A DNA stretch of 8,027 bases from Gammaproteobacteria bacterium (GCA_023383735.1 JAHDYN010000066.1:1-8027), one strand, 5' to 3'. Counted from the first letter of the stretch, positions 1 through 6,625 are shown. A program made the numbers and translations. The notes: a model not told the origin generated them from the letters alone.

Positions 1-1
1 T

Positions 2-208
2 GCCCGGATCGGCCGCAACTGCCTGGTCGGCGCACAGGCACTGATCACCGAGGGCAAGGAGTTCCCGGACGGCATGCTGATCGTCGGCTCGCCGGCCCGC
101 GCAATCCGGCCTCTCACGCCGCAGGAACTCGAAGCGATCGCCGGCAACCGGCAACGCTATATCGAACGGGCCAGGCGCTATCGGGCCGGCCTGCGGTCCC
201 TGAACTGA
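2..208 (+). CDS. Gamma-class carbonic anhydrase-like hexapeptide protein (YrdA/PaaY type), C-terminal part only
   Basis: This is the last 68 codons of a gene that begins left of the window; it ends at a TGA. The visible part starts inside the final turns of a left-handed beta-helix (ARIGRNCLVGAQALITEGK, then FPDGMLIVGSPARAIRPLT). It ends with a charged alpha-helix (PQELEAIAGNRQRYIERARR). The 'GSPAR-x-IR-L' turn followed by a helix containing a conserved Tyr is characteristic of the YrdA/PaaY gamma-carbonic-anhydrase-like family. Members are cytosolic trimers that usually carry metal-binding histidines, but those lie in the missing N-terminal part, so carbonic anhydrase activity cannot be judged here. 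The gene converges on tesB with only 13 nt between the stops, and no hairpin terminator is evident there. Other hexapeptide acyltransferases are a less likely alternative. Confidence 0.85.
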   Translation, partial: ARIGRNCLVGAQALITEGKEFPDGMLIVGSPARAIRPLTPQELEAIAGNRQRYIERARRYRAGLRSLN

Positions 209-221
209 CTCCGCCCGGCGG

Positions 222-1094
222 CTAGTCAGCGCGTTCTGCGCGCAGCCTGATCAGGCCTTCCTGGGCCAGGGTCGCCACCAGCTGGCCATCTGCCGTGAAT
301 ACATGACCGTGTGCCAGGCCGCGTCCGCCACTGGCGGCCGGGCTGTCGAGCGCAAACAGCAGCCACTCGTCCACACGGAAGGCGCGATGAAACCACATCG
401 CGTGATCGAGGCTTGCCATCTGCAGGCCGGCACGGCTTGCGTGCAGTCCGTGCGGCAGTGTCGCGGTACCGATCAACTCATAATCCGAGACATAGGCGAG
501 CAGCACCTGGTGCAGGAACTGGTCAGCCGGCAGACGGCCGGCCGCGCGCATCCATACCTGCTTGACGGGTGCCCGGTTCCCGCCCATTGAAAGGAACTGT
601 CCGGGATCCACCGGCCGCACGCTGAACGGACGGCGATAGGACAGGAAGCGGCGCATGCGCGGCGGGATCTCGCCGCTGTACTCGCGCGCCAGTGCCTCGA
701 TGTCCTTGAGGCCATCCGGCGGCGGCACCTCAGGCATGGTCACCTGGTGCTCCAGACCCGCCTCGAAAGTCTGGAATGAGGCCGTCATGTTGAAAATCTG
801 TTCACCATGCTGGATGGCGATCACCCGCCGGTTGGAAAAGCTGCCGCCATCCCGCGCCCGGTCCACCTCGTAGATGATCGGAGCGTTGACATCACCCCGC
901 TTGAGAAAATAGGCATGCAGCGAATGTGCGGCGCGGCCCTGCACCGTGCGGCTCGCGGCAGCCAGCGCCTGGCCCAGCACCTGCCCGCCGAACACCTGCG
1001 GTGTGCCGATATCGCGGCTCTGGCCACGAAAAATGTTCTCCTCGATGGGCTCGAGTTCGAGCAGCATGATCAGGTCGGCAAAACTTGAATCCAT
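222..1094 (-). CDS. tesB: Acyl-CoA thioesterase II
   Basis: This enzyme hydrolyses medium- and long-chain acyl-CoA to free fatty acid and CoA in the cytosol. The 290-residue protein is a double hotdog. The first hotdog carries FRGQSRD and QVFGGQVLGQAL (about residues 22-44); the second carries HQVLLAYVSDYEL, SLDHAMWFHR and the C-terminal QEGLIR. The catalytic triad falls at the same numbering as in E. coli TesB: Asp204, Gln278, and Ser228 where E. coli has Thr. As I recall, human ACOT8 also has Ser there, so activity is expected. I chose the ATG at 1094 rather than the upstream one at 1166. It gives this exact numbering, the usual family length, and lies just downstream of a TACAAT box, whereas the longer start would lie upstream of that box. 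The Shine-Dalgarno is weak. The gene is transcribed divergently from the DUF1499 gene. Confidence 0.95.
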   Translation of the reverse strand: MDSSFADLIMLLELEPIEENIFRGQSRDIGTPQVFGGQVLGQALAAASRTVQGRAAHSLHAYFLKRGDVNAPIIYEVDRARDGGSFSNRRVIAIQHGEQIFNMTASFQTFEAGLEHQVTMPEVPPPDGLKDIEALAREYSGEIPPRMRRFLSYRRPFSVRPVDPGQFLSMGGNRAPVKQVWMRAAGRLPADQFLHQVLLAYVSDYELIGTATLPHGLHASRAGLQMASLDHAMWFHRAFRVDEWLLFALDSPAASGGRGLAHGHVFTADGQLVATLAQEGLIRLRAERAD

Positions 1095-1123
1095 TGATGA
1101 CAGGCACCGGCCACGGAGCCGTG

Positions 1124-1129
1124 ATTGTA
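1124..1129 (-). promoter_or_regulatory. Candidate -10 box for tesB
   Basis: On the minus strand this reads TACAAT, one mismatch from the sigma-70 -10 consensus. It would start transcription about 22 nt before the chosen tesB ATG. No convincing -35 hexamer is visible 16-18 nt upstream, so this is only a candidate. In the opposite direction the same 118-nt gap holds a weak TAAGGT (1183-1188), which could serve the DUF1499 gene. Confidence 0.35.
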
Positions 1130-1212
1130 ACGCGGCGAATGCCGCTTGCCGGGCTGGCATGGGCACTGCCGCAAGCCTGTGTTAAGGTCAGCGCCAGACA
1201 AGGGGGAAGCGC

Positions 1213-1980
1213 ATGAAAGATGCTCTGCAGCTCACGCCACGCAAAGGCTCCCGCCTGTCGGCAATCGGCATCTGGACTGCAGTCATCGGCATCGTGCTGG
1301 CGATTGTTTCCGGTTTTGGCGCACGGGCCGGATTTCTCTCGCCGTTTGCCAGCATGGGGGCCTACGCGCTCGGCAGCCTGCTGCTGCTCATCGCCGCAAT
1401 CACCGCCGGGCTCGGCCTGATCCGCAGCGGTGGACTGCGTGGTGCCACGTCACGCCCCATTGCCTGGCTGGCCCTGCTGGCCGGACTTGCCGTCACGGCC
1501 AATAACGGCTTCGTGATGGCCCAGGCGCGCGGCGCGCCTGCCATACACGACATCAGCACCGACACGGAAACACCGCCGGCCTTCGTCGCCATCGTGGCCT
1601 TGCGACAGGCCGAGGCAGCCAATCCCAGCGAGTATTCGGGCGCAGAAACCGCAGCCGAGCAGCACCGCGCCTTCCCCGACATCCAGCCACTGGTGGTCGA
1701 TCAGCCCGCCGACTTAGTCTTCGCCGGCGCAAAGGAAATCATCGCCGACAAGGGCTGGACACTGGTGGATGCCAACGAGGCGGAAGGCCGGATCGAAGCC
1801 ACCGCGGAAACCGGCTGGGTGCGCTTCAAGGACGATGTCGTGATCCGCATCCAGCCCATGTCGTCCGGCACCCGGGTCGACATGCGCTCCAAGTCACGCG
1901 TCGGGCGCGGTGACATGGGCGTCAACGCGCGCCGCGTGCGCAATTTTCTGAACGCCTTGCAGGCCCGCCTCGCCAGCTGA
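1213..1980 (+). CDS. Membrane-anchored DUF1499 family protein
   Basis: The 255-residue protein has an N-terminal membrane part and a soluble C-terminal DUF1499 domain of unknown function. Three hydrophobic segments are visible, at about residues 16-38, 48-70 and 83-102. The family signature follows: PAIHDISTDTETPPAF (109-124), then WTLVDANEAEGRIEATAET (182-200), FKDDVVIRI (205-213), and the most conserved stretch, RVDMRSKSRVGRGDMGVNA (221-239). A short tail helix ends the protein. The ATG is preceded by a strong Shine-Dalgarno, AGGGGGA (1201-1207), with 5 nt spacing. The stop lies 6 nt before the phosphatase gene, so the two are probably co-transcribed. The biochemical role is unknown. The topology suggests an envelope function, but the side of the membrane facing the domain cannot be read from sequence alone. 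Confidence 0.85.
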   Translation: MKDALQLTPRKGSRLSAIGIWTAVIGIVLAIVSGFGARAGFLSPFASMGAYALGSLLLLIAAITAGLGLIRSGGLRGATSRPIAWLALLAGLAVTANNGFVMAQARGAPAIHDISTDTETPPAFVAIVALRQAEAANPSEYSGAETAAEQHRAFPDIQPLVVDQPADLVFAGAKEIIADKGWTLVDANEAEGRIEATAETGWVRFKDDVVIRIQPMSSGTRVDMRSKSRVGRGDMGVNARRVRNFLNALQARLAS

Positions 1981-1986
1981 GCACCC

Positions 1987-2826
1987 ATGCCCGCCATCAC
2001 GGCAATGGTGGAAACCTATCTCCCGGCACTGGTCATCGCCGGCGATTACGCCCGGCGCATACAACCGCGCATCAGCGCTCCGGCACGCAAGGCCGGACAG
2101 AATCCCTGGGTACAGGCCCTCACGGATGCCGACCAGTCGGTACAGACCTTCTTCGAACTGACCACGCTCGGACACTTTCCCGAGGCGGATTTTTTCGGCG
2201 AAGAGCAGGATCTCTCGCGCAACACAGGCTATTTCCCCGCCGGGGCTGCCACGAAGGTCTGGCTGGACCCGATCGACGGCACCTGGCTGTACCAGAACCA
2301 GCGCAGCGGCTGGCAGATCATCCTGTCGATCACCCGCGATGCGCGCCTGATGGCGGTCATCTGCTACCTGCCGGTGAGCGGGCGCTTCAACCTCGCGGTG
2401 CGCGGCTGTGGTGCATTCACCGGCGGGCGAGACTGCCGGACGCTCAACGACATGCAGCCGCTGGCCACCCGCTCCGGCAGCCGGGTCTGCGTCGCCTATC
2501 AGGCGCCGGCCGAGCTGGAAAAACTGCGCGGCAGCTGGAACGCCTTCGATATCGTGGCCGACGACGACCCGCAGCGCGACTTCGAGAACCTCAACGATCT
2601 CTTTACCGGCCGCCTGGATGGTTTCGTGTCGCAGTCCTGCGACCTGCTGGACTGGGGTGCGCTCGGCTATATCGTGGCCAATGCCGGCGGCACGGTGTCG
2701 GGACTCGACGGCAGACCACTCGACATCTTCGAGAACTTCAGCGCACGCAGCAGCCCGATACTGGTGAGTTCCTCACCGGAGGTCCACCAGCGCCTGCTGG
2801 CGACACTTGGTGGGAGCCTGCCCTAG
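1987..2826 (+). CDS. Inositol-monophosphatase-family phosphatase (SuhB/CysQ-like)
   Basis: This 279-residue protein belongs to the Mg2+-dependent, lithium-sensitive phosphatase fold (inositol monophosphatase, CysQ, FBPase). Visible motifs are LTDADQSVQ (45-53), GEE (71-73), the metal-binding WLDPIDGTW (92-100), and a C-terminal CDLLDWGALGYIVANAGG (218-235). Expected metal ligands are Glu72, Asp94, Asp97 and Asp222. The last motif departs from the usual W-D-x-A-A-G: here Asp222 is followed by Trp and then Gly-Ala. Length is normal for the family. The substrate cannot be assigned; inositol phosphates, 3'-phosphoadenosine 5'-phosphate and sugar phosphates are all hydrolysed by relatives. The start lies 6 nt after the DUF1499 stop with no clear Shine-Dalgarno, consistent with translational coupling. 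Its TAG stop is the first triplet of the REP-like element that follows. Confidence 0.88.
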   Translation: MPAITAMVETYLPALVIAGDYARRIQPRISAPARKAGQNPWVQALTDADQSVQTFFELTTLGHFPEADFFGEEQDLSRNTGYFPAGAATKVWLDPIDGTWLYQNQRSGWQIILSITRDARLMAVICYLPVSGRFNLAVRGCGAFTGGRDCRTLNDMQPLATRSGSRVCVAYQAPAELEKLRGSWNAFDIVADDDPQRDFENLNDLFTGRLDGFVSQSCDLLDWGALGYIVANAGGTVSGLDGRPLDIFENFSARSSPILVSSSPEVHQRLLATLGGSLP

Positions 2827-2882
2827 GAGCGGCTTCAGCCGCGATTCATCCGGCCGTCAATCGCGCCTGAAGGCGCGCCTAC
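2823..2882. repeat. Inverted pair of REP-like palindromes between converging genes
   Basis: Two related elements face each other. The left one, on the plus strand, reads CTAGGAGCGGCTTCAGCCGC then GATT, with stem GCGGC/GCCGC (2829-2833 with 2838-2842) and loop TTCA. The right one, on the minus strand, reads GTAGGCGCGCCTTCAGGCGC then GATT, with stem 2862-2867 with 2872-2877 and loop TTCA in its own orientation. They share the pattern (G/C)TAGGnGCGsCTTCAGsCGCGATT, with base changes that keep pairing. This matches short REP elements of Pseudomonas and Xanthomonadales, which carry a GTAG-type foot beside the hairpin and are linked to RAYT transposases. The element probably also acts as a bidirectional terminator or mRNA-stabilising structure. 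The feet supply the TAG stops of both flanking genes. Confidence 0.8.
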
Positions 2883-3346
2883 TCTTCGAAGAAGTACAAC
2901 ACCAGCACCTCGGCTGTACAGGCCGGCTTCGCCTCACCCTCGATCTCGATGGTGTTGTCGAGGATCACCTGCAGGCCACCGGCACGCTGGCGGGCGGATT
3001 TCAGGGCAGTACGCATGCGCACGCGCTTGCCGGCCGGCACCATGTTCCGGAACCGTACTTCGTTGACCCCGTAGTTGATGACGCGCTTGATCCCTTCAAA
3101 CACGACGATGCTGTCCAGCAACCGGGGCATCAGCGAAACCAGCAGATAGCCGTGCGCTATGGTGGTGCCGATGGGCATCTCGCGCCTGGCCCGCTCGACA
3201 TCAACGTGGATCCACTGGTGATCGTCCGTCGCATCCGCAAAGCGGTTGATGCGATCCTGGTCGACCAGGATCCAGTCGGACACGCCGACTTCCCGGCCCT
3301 CGAAGGCCTTGACGTCGGCCGCGCTCTTAATGACAACCCGGCTCAT
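2879..3346 (-). CDS. MaoC-like hydratase/dehydratase, single hotdog ((R)-enoyl-CoA hydratase type)
   Basis: The 155-residue protein is a single-hotdog MaoC/NodN-type hydratase, expected to add water to trans-2-enoyl-CoA. The hydratase signature lies in RFADATDDHQWIHVDVERAR (35-54), with the catalytic Asp42 and His47 spaced D-x4-H as in PhaJ-type enzymes. GTTIAHGYLLVSLMPRL (60-76) and NYGVNEVRFRNMVPAGKRV (91-109) follow. From memory it resembles Mycobacterium Rv0130 (HtdZ) closely across its length. It is the last gene of the moaC-mobA-folE operon, 38 nt after folE, and an AGG lies 4 nt before the ATG. Its TAG stop lies inside the REP-like element. The true substrate is not evident, and the link to pterin genes may be only positional. 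Confidence 0.88.
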   Translation of the reverse strand: MSRVVIKSAADVKAFEGREVGVSDWILVDQDRINRFADATDDHQWIHVDVERARREMPIGTTIAHGYLLVSLMPRLLDSIVVFEGIKRVINYGVNEVRFRNMVPAGKRVRMRTALKSARQRAGGLQVILDNTIEIEGEAKPACTAEVLVLYFFEE

Positions 3347-3384
3347 GTCACCTGTTCACTGCTCATGGCTGAAGAATCCGCGGC

Positions 3385-3993
3385 TCAACTCCCGTGACGC
3401 GCAATGGCGCCAAGGAATTCAGCACGGATACGGTCGTCGTCCCTGAATGCACCCAGCATTTCGCTGGTGGTCATGCGTACATTGTCGCGGTGTATGCCGC
3501 GGGTGGTCATGCAATGGTGCTGTGCTTCAATGATAACGGCCACACCCCGCGGCTCAAGTACCTGCTGGAAACAGCGCGCGATATCGGCGGTCAGCTGCTC
3601 CTGCACGGTCATGCGCCGGGTAAAGGCCTCGACCACCCGCACCAGCTTGCTGATGCCGGCCAGGCGGCGGTCCGGCAGATAGGCGACATGGGCGATACCG
3701 ATCACCGGTGCCACGTGGTGCTCGCAGTGGGACTCGAAATCGATGTGCGTGAGCGCGACGATCCTGTCGTAGTGCTCGACCTGATGAAATGAAGTACCGA
3801 GCAGCGCATACGGGTCGACCTTGTAGCCGGCAAACCAGTCTTCGTAGGCGCCGAGAAAGCGCGCCGGCGTCTTCTGCAAACCCCGACGCGCGGGGTCTTC
3901 CCCGACCCAGGCCAGCAAGGTACGCACTGCAGCCTCCGCGTCCTCGCGGCTAGGCCGGGCTTTCGTCGGGCTTTTCTTGCGGCTGGTGGCCAT
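3385..3993 (-). CDS. folE: GTP cyclohydrolase I
   Basis: This enzyme converts GTP to 7,8-dihydroneopterin triphosphate, the first step of folate and other pterin synthesis; it is a cytosolic homodecamer. The 202-residue protein shows the family motifs in order: ARRGLQKTPARF (35-46), SHCEHHVAPVIGIAHVAYLP (88-107), SKLVRVVEAFTRRMTVQEQL (115-134), and EAQHHCMTTRGI (156-167). The zinc ligands are Cys90, His93 and Cys161, matching Cys110, His113 and Cys181 of E. coli FolE. His159 corresponds to the catalytic His179. The ATG at 3993 is favoured by GGAAAGAG on the minus strand (3998-4005) with 4 nt spacing, and by the family N-terminus. It overlaps the end of mobA by 44 nt. The N-terminal basic stretch (RKKSPTKARPSR) is unremarkable for the family. 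Confidence 0.97.
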   Translation of the reverse strand: MATSRKKSPTKARPSREDAEAAVRTLLAWVGEDPARRGLQKTPARFLGAYEDWFAGYKVDPYALLGTSFHQVEHYDRIVALTHIDFESHCEHHVAPVIGIAHVAYLPDRRLAGISKLVRVVEAFTRRMTVQEQLTADIARCFQQVLEPRGVAVIIEAQHHCMTTRGIHRDNVRMTTSEMLGAFRDDDRIRAEFLGAIARHGS

Positions 3994-4594
3994 GTTTCTC
4001 TTTCCGGTATCGGTCCAGTTCAGCAGGCGTGTTGAGGTTGAGCAGCGCGGCGGGCCACGGCGCATCCAGCAACAGGGTGTCACTCTCTGCCAGCAGGGCA
4101 CGCGGACTGACGGGGCGCCCGGTGGCAGCAACGAGGCTGGCGAGGCGCGCCAGCGTAACGGGTTCCCAGATCGCACACAACGGCTCCGGCAGTCCGGTTT
4201 CCGGGCTGCGCCAGCTGGTAGCCGCACGCGCCGGATCGCGCGCAGCGACCAGCGTCTCGATGAGCTGCCGGTCGAGACCGGGCATGTCACAGGCCAGCAC
4301 CAGCCAGGCAGCGGCGGGATCGCCGAGGTGAGCAGCGCGCAGGCCGTTGGCCGGCCCCGGACCATCGCCTGCATCGAGCACCAGCGGGTACCGCGCCCGC
4401 AACTGGTCACCGGCCTGATCAGCCCGTACCGACACGCTCACGCTGGTCACGCAACCGTCGAGCAGCGCGACCGTGCGGTCCAGCAGGGTGGTGTCATCGA
4501 TGAGGATTGCCGCCTTGTCACGACCCATGCGCTGGCTGCGTCCGCCCGCCAGCACGAGCCCGCGCAAGGATGGCTGTCTGCCCGCCCCCTGCAT
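3950..4594 (-). CDS. mobA: Molybdenum cofactor guanylyltransferase
   Basis: MobA transfers GMP from GTP to molybdopterin to make the bis-MGD form of the cofactor. The 214-residue protein has the nucleotidyltransferase start LVLAGGRSQRMGRDKA (13-28), ACDMPGL (101-107), EPLCAIW (137-143) and the terminal NLNTPAEL (186-193), all typical of MobA. One departure is GPGPANGLRAA (78-88), where most MobA proteins read GPLAG-I/M. The C-terminus carries an extra hydrophilic tail (about 195-214), encoded in DNA shared with the folE start. I chose the ATG at 4594: it gives a normal N-terminus and lies 5 nt after the moaC stop, in a TGAGGCGCATG arrangement whose GAGG can act as Shine-Dalgarno. An earlier in-frame start inside moaC would add an unrelated arginine-rich extension. 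A related nucleotidyltransferase with another substrate is possible but less likely beside moaC. Confidence 0.87.
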   Translation of the reverse strand: MQGAGRQPSLRGLVLAGGRSQRMGRDKAAILIDDTTLLDRTVALLDGCVTSVSVSVRADQAGDQLRARYPLVLDAGDGPGPANGLRAAHLGDPAAAWLVLACDMPGLDRQLIETLVAARDPARAATSWRSPETGLPEPLCAIWEPVTLARLASLVAATGRPVSPRALLAESDTLLLDAPWPAALLNLNTPAELDRYRKEKHGHQPQEKPDESPA

Positions 4595-4599
4595 GCGCC

Positions 4600-5088
4600 T
4601 CAGGACGGCCCCGCCGCTCCGGGGGCGCTGAAATCGCGCTTGCCGCCGGTCTTGGTGATGAGCCTGATCTCGGCGATCACGATCTCGTGCGACAGCGCCT
4701 TGCACATGTCGTAGACGGTGAGCGCCGCGATGCTGGCACCGGCAAGCGCCTCCATCTCCACCCCGGTGCGGTGTTCCACCCGGGTCGTGCAGTCGATGAG
4801 GACATCGCCGCCCTGGTCGAGGGCGATCTCGATACGGCAGGAATCCAGTCCGATGGGATGGCAGAAGGGAATCAGCTCGCTGGTGCGCTTGGCGCCCATG
4901 GTGCCGGCGATGATCGCCGTCTGGAACACCGGGCCCTTCGGGGTCTGGATGTCGCCGCCGGCAAAGGCCGCACGCACGACAGGTGGCAGGATCACCCGTG
5001 CCCGGGCGTGTGCAGTGCGGCGCGTCACGGCCTTGCCGCTCACATCCACCATGGTGGGCTGATTCTTCTCATCCACGTGGGACAACAT
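4600..5088 (-). CDS. moaC: Cyclic pyranopterin monophosphate synthase
   Basis: MoaC converts the MoaA product 3',8-cyclo-dihydro-GTP into cyclic pyranopterin monophosphate, the first stable intermediate of molybdenum cofactor synthesis. The 162-residue protein matches E. coli MoaC along its length. Key positions are Lys51 (in TPKGPVF), the IPFCHP motif with His77, GVEMEAL with Glu111 and Glu113, YDMCKA with Asp127 and Lys130, and LITKTGGK near the end. The ATG at 5088 is supported by AGGGCGAG on the minus strand (5096-5103) with 7 nt spacing, and by alignment with the E. coli N-terminus (MVDVSGKA at about 13-20). A TTG at 5112 is in frame but has no such support. It is the first gene of a four-gene operon. 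moaA, moaD, moaE and moeA are not in the window. Confidence 0.97.
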   Translation of the reverse strand: MLSHVDEKNQPTMVDVSGKAVTRRTAHARARVILPPVVRAAFAGGDIQTPKGPVFQTAIIAGTMGAKRTSELIPFCHPIGLDSCRIEIALDQGGDVLIDCTTRVEHRTGVEMEALAGASIAALTVYDMCKALSHEIVIAEIRLITKTGGKRDFSAPGAAGPS

Positions 5089-5118
5089 GTCGATGCTCGC
5101 CCTGATCCGCAATCCATG

Positions 5119-5124
5119 ATTATA
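5119..5124 (-). promoter_or_regulatory. Candidate -10 box for the moaC operon
   Basis: On the minus strand this reads TATAAT, a perfect sigma-70 -10 hexamer in a GC-rich context. Transcription would start near 5112 and give a leader of about 24 nt before moaC, which leaves no room for a moco riboswitch. No recognisable -35 box lies at the usual distance. Confidence 0.45.
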
Positions 5125-5161
5125 GCCCGCTCATTCCCTGCGCCCGCGCCGGGACCGAACT

Positions 5162-5169
5162 GCTATCAT
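5162..5169 (+). promoter_or_regulatory. Candidate extended -10 box for leuCD
   Basis: The sequence TGCTATCAT (5161-5169) combines a TG-n extension with TATCAT, so an extended -10 promoter could work without a good -35. The predicted start near 5176 leaves about 34 nt before leuC, too short for a leucine attenuator with a leader peptide. It sits roughly 40 bp from the opposite-facing TATAAT box, so the two promoters would lie back to back. Confidence 0.35.
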
Positions 5170-5209
5170 CGCGCCCGGTTTCGGACAGCGGCAGCATTGA
5201 GCCGGAAGA

Positions 5210-6619
5210 ATGGGCCAGACCCTCATCGACAAACTGTGGGCAGAGCATGCGGTCGCCGATCTCGGTGACGGTGCCACCCTGCTCTACATCGACCGCATCT
5301 TCCTGCACGAGCGCACCGGCAGCGTGGCGCTCAAGGGGCTGGAGGCGGCCGGCCATGCGGTGCGTCACCCCGAGCAGGTGTTCTGCACGATGGACCACAT
5401 CGTCGACACCACCCCCGGACGCACCGATGACACGCGAATGCCGGGCGGCCGCGAATTCATCACCAGCACCCGCGCCTCGGCGATCGCCGCCGGCATCCAT
5501 CTGTTCGACCTCGGTGACGACCGCCAGGGCATCGTGCACGTGGTATCACCTGAACAGGGCATCGCCCTGCCGGGCGTGACACTGGTCTGTCCGGACAGCC
5601 ACACCTGCACGATCGGCGGCCTGGGCGCGCTGGCCTGGGGCATCGGCTCCACCGAAGGCGAACATGCGCTGGCCACCAAGACACTGGCCGTGCGCAAGCC
5701 GCGCAACATGCGCATCCGCTTCGAGGGGCAACTGCAACCCGGCGTCTATGCAAAGGATCTGGTCCTGCACCTCATCAGCCGCTACGGCGCCTCCGGCGGC
5801 ACCGGTTATGCGATCGAGTTCGCCGGTCCCGTGATACGGGCGCTGCCGATCGAGGCCCGCCTCACCCTGTGCAACATGGCCGTCGAGTTCGGCGCGTGGA
5901 CCGGCATCGTGGCGCCCGACGAAACCACCTTCGATTACGTGCGCGGCAGACCTTTCGCGCCGGGGCCGGAGATCTGGGACCAGGCGATCGCGCACTGGCG
6001 CACGCTGGGCAGCGATGCCGATGCGGTTTTCGACCGCGAGATCGAGATCGACTGCACGACCCTCGGTCCGCACATCACCTGGGGCACCAGCCCGCAGCAC
6101 GGCGGCAGCCTCGGCGATGCGGTGCCCGACCCGGCCGCCGAGCCCGACCTCAACCGGCGCCAGTCCATGCAGCGCGCACTCGAGTACATGGGGCTGACGC
6201 CCGGCACCCGGCTCGAGGGTCTGCCAATCAGTGCTGCTTTCATCGGTTCCTGCACCAACAGCCGGCTCAGCGACCTGCGCGAAGCCGCGCGCCTCCTGCG
6301 CGGCCACAAGGTGGCGGACGGCGTGAAGGCAATCTGCGTGCCTGGCTCCAGCCAGGTGAAAAAGGCCGCCGAGGCAGAAGGCATCGACAAGGTCTTTCGC
6401 GACGCCGGCTTCGAGTGGCGCGAGTCGGGCTGTTCGATGTGCTTTTATGCCGGCGGCGAGAGCTTCGGTCTCGAGGAGCGCGTGGTCTCCAGCACCAACC
6501 GCAACTTCGAGAACCGCCAGGGCCCGCGCACCCGCACGCACCTGGCCAGCCCGGCGACGGTGGTTGCCTCGGCCATTGCCGGCGGGCTCGCCGACGCACG
6601 CAAACTGCAGGGTAGCTGA
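5210..6619 (+). CDS. leuC: 3-isopropylmalate dehydratase large subunit, or paralogue for a related malate
   Basis: The 469-residue aconitase-superfamily large subunit pairs with LeuD to interconvert 2- and 3-isopropylmalate in leucine synthesis. Three cysteines hold the [4Fe-4S] cluster: Cys348 (IGSCTNSR), Cys408 and Cys411 (GCSMC), matching E. coli 347, 407 and 410. Other conserved blocks are LLYIDR (24-29), PDSHTC (128-133), GTGYAIEF (197-204) and VAPDETTFDYV (234-244). The substrate arginines Arg431 and Arg436 are kept in STNRNFENRQG (428-438), but canonical LeuC reads TSNRNFEGRQG there. The active-site segment MDHIVDT (61-67) replaces the usual MDHNV-x-T. The N-terminus MGQTLIDKLW aligns with E. 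coli; GGAAG (5204-5208) sits too close to the ATG to be an ideal Shine-Dalgarno. No leuA or leuB is adjacent, so another substrate (e.g. citramalate or dimethylmalate type) cannot be excluded. Confidence 0.88.
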   Translation: MGQTLIDKLWAEHAVADLGDGATLLYIDRIFLHERTGSVALKGLEAAGHAVRHPEQVFCTMDHIVDTTPGRTDDTRMPGGREFITSTRASAIAAGIHLFDLGDDRQGIVHVVSPEQGIALPGVTLVCPDSHTCTIGGLGALAWGIGSTEGEHALATKTLAVRKPRNMRIRFEGQLQPGVYAKDLVLHLISRYGASGGTGYAIEFAGPVIRALPIEARLTLCNMAVEFGAWTGIVAPDETTFDYVRGRPFAPGPEIWDQAIAHWRTLGSDADAVFDREIEIDCTTLGPHITWGTSPQHGGSLGDAVPDPAAEPDLNRRQSMQRALEYMGLTPGTRLEGLPISAAFIGSCTNSRLSDLREAARLLRGHKVADGVKAICVPGSSQVKKAAEAEGIDKVFRDAGFEWRESGCSMCFYAGGESFGLEERVVSSTNRNFENRQGPRTRTHLASPATVVASAIAGGLADARKLQGS

Positions 6620-6625
6620 GGCGTC

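Noticed and set aside
1095..1166. A longer tesB start at 1166
   Set aside because: The extra 24 residues are unlike TesB, and the ATG at 1094 reproduces E. coli catalytic numbering exactly. A TACAAT box also sits between the two starts.
3994..4410. A 139-codon open extension upstream of folE in the same frame, which could suggest a fused N-terminal domain
   Set aside because: It lies inside mobA in another frame, its translation is Cys/Arg/Pro-rich without any family motif, and folE has a good Shine-Dalgarno and a normal N-terminus at 3993.
5170..5209. A possible leucine attenuator or leader peptide before leuC
   Set aside because: The leader is too short, has no run of leucine codons and no terminator hairpin.
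3977..5268. Long plus-strand open frames antisense to mobA and moaC
   Set aside because: They are shadows of well-recognised genes, with low-complexity Arg/Ala/Gly/His composition and no supporting ribosome sites.
5546..6541. A long minus-strand open frame (331 codons) antisense to leuC
   Set aside because: It is a GC-rich shadow of leuC; the translation has no recognisable motifs and the leuC frame is fully conserved with cluster cysteines.
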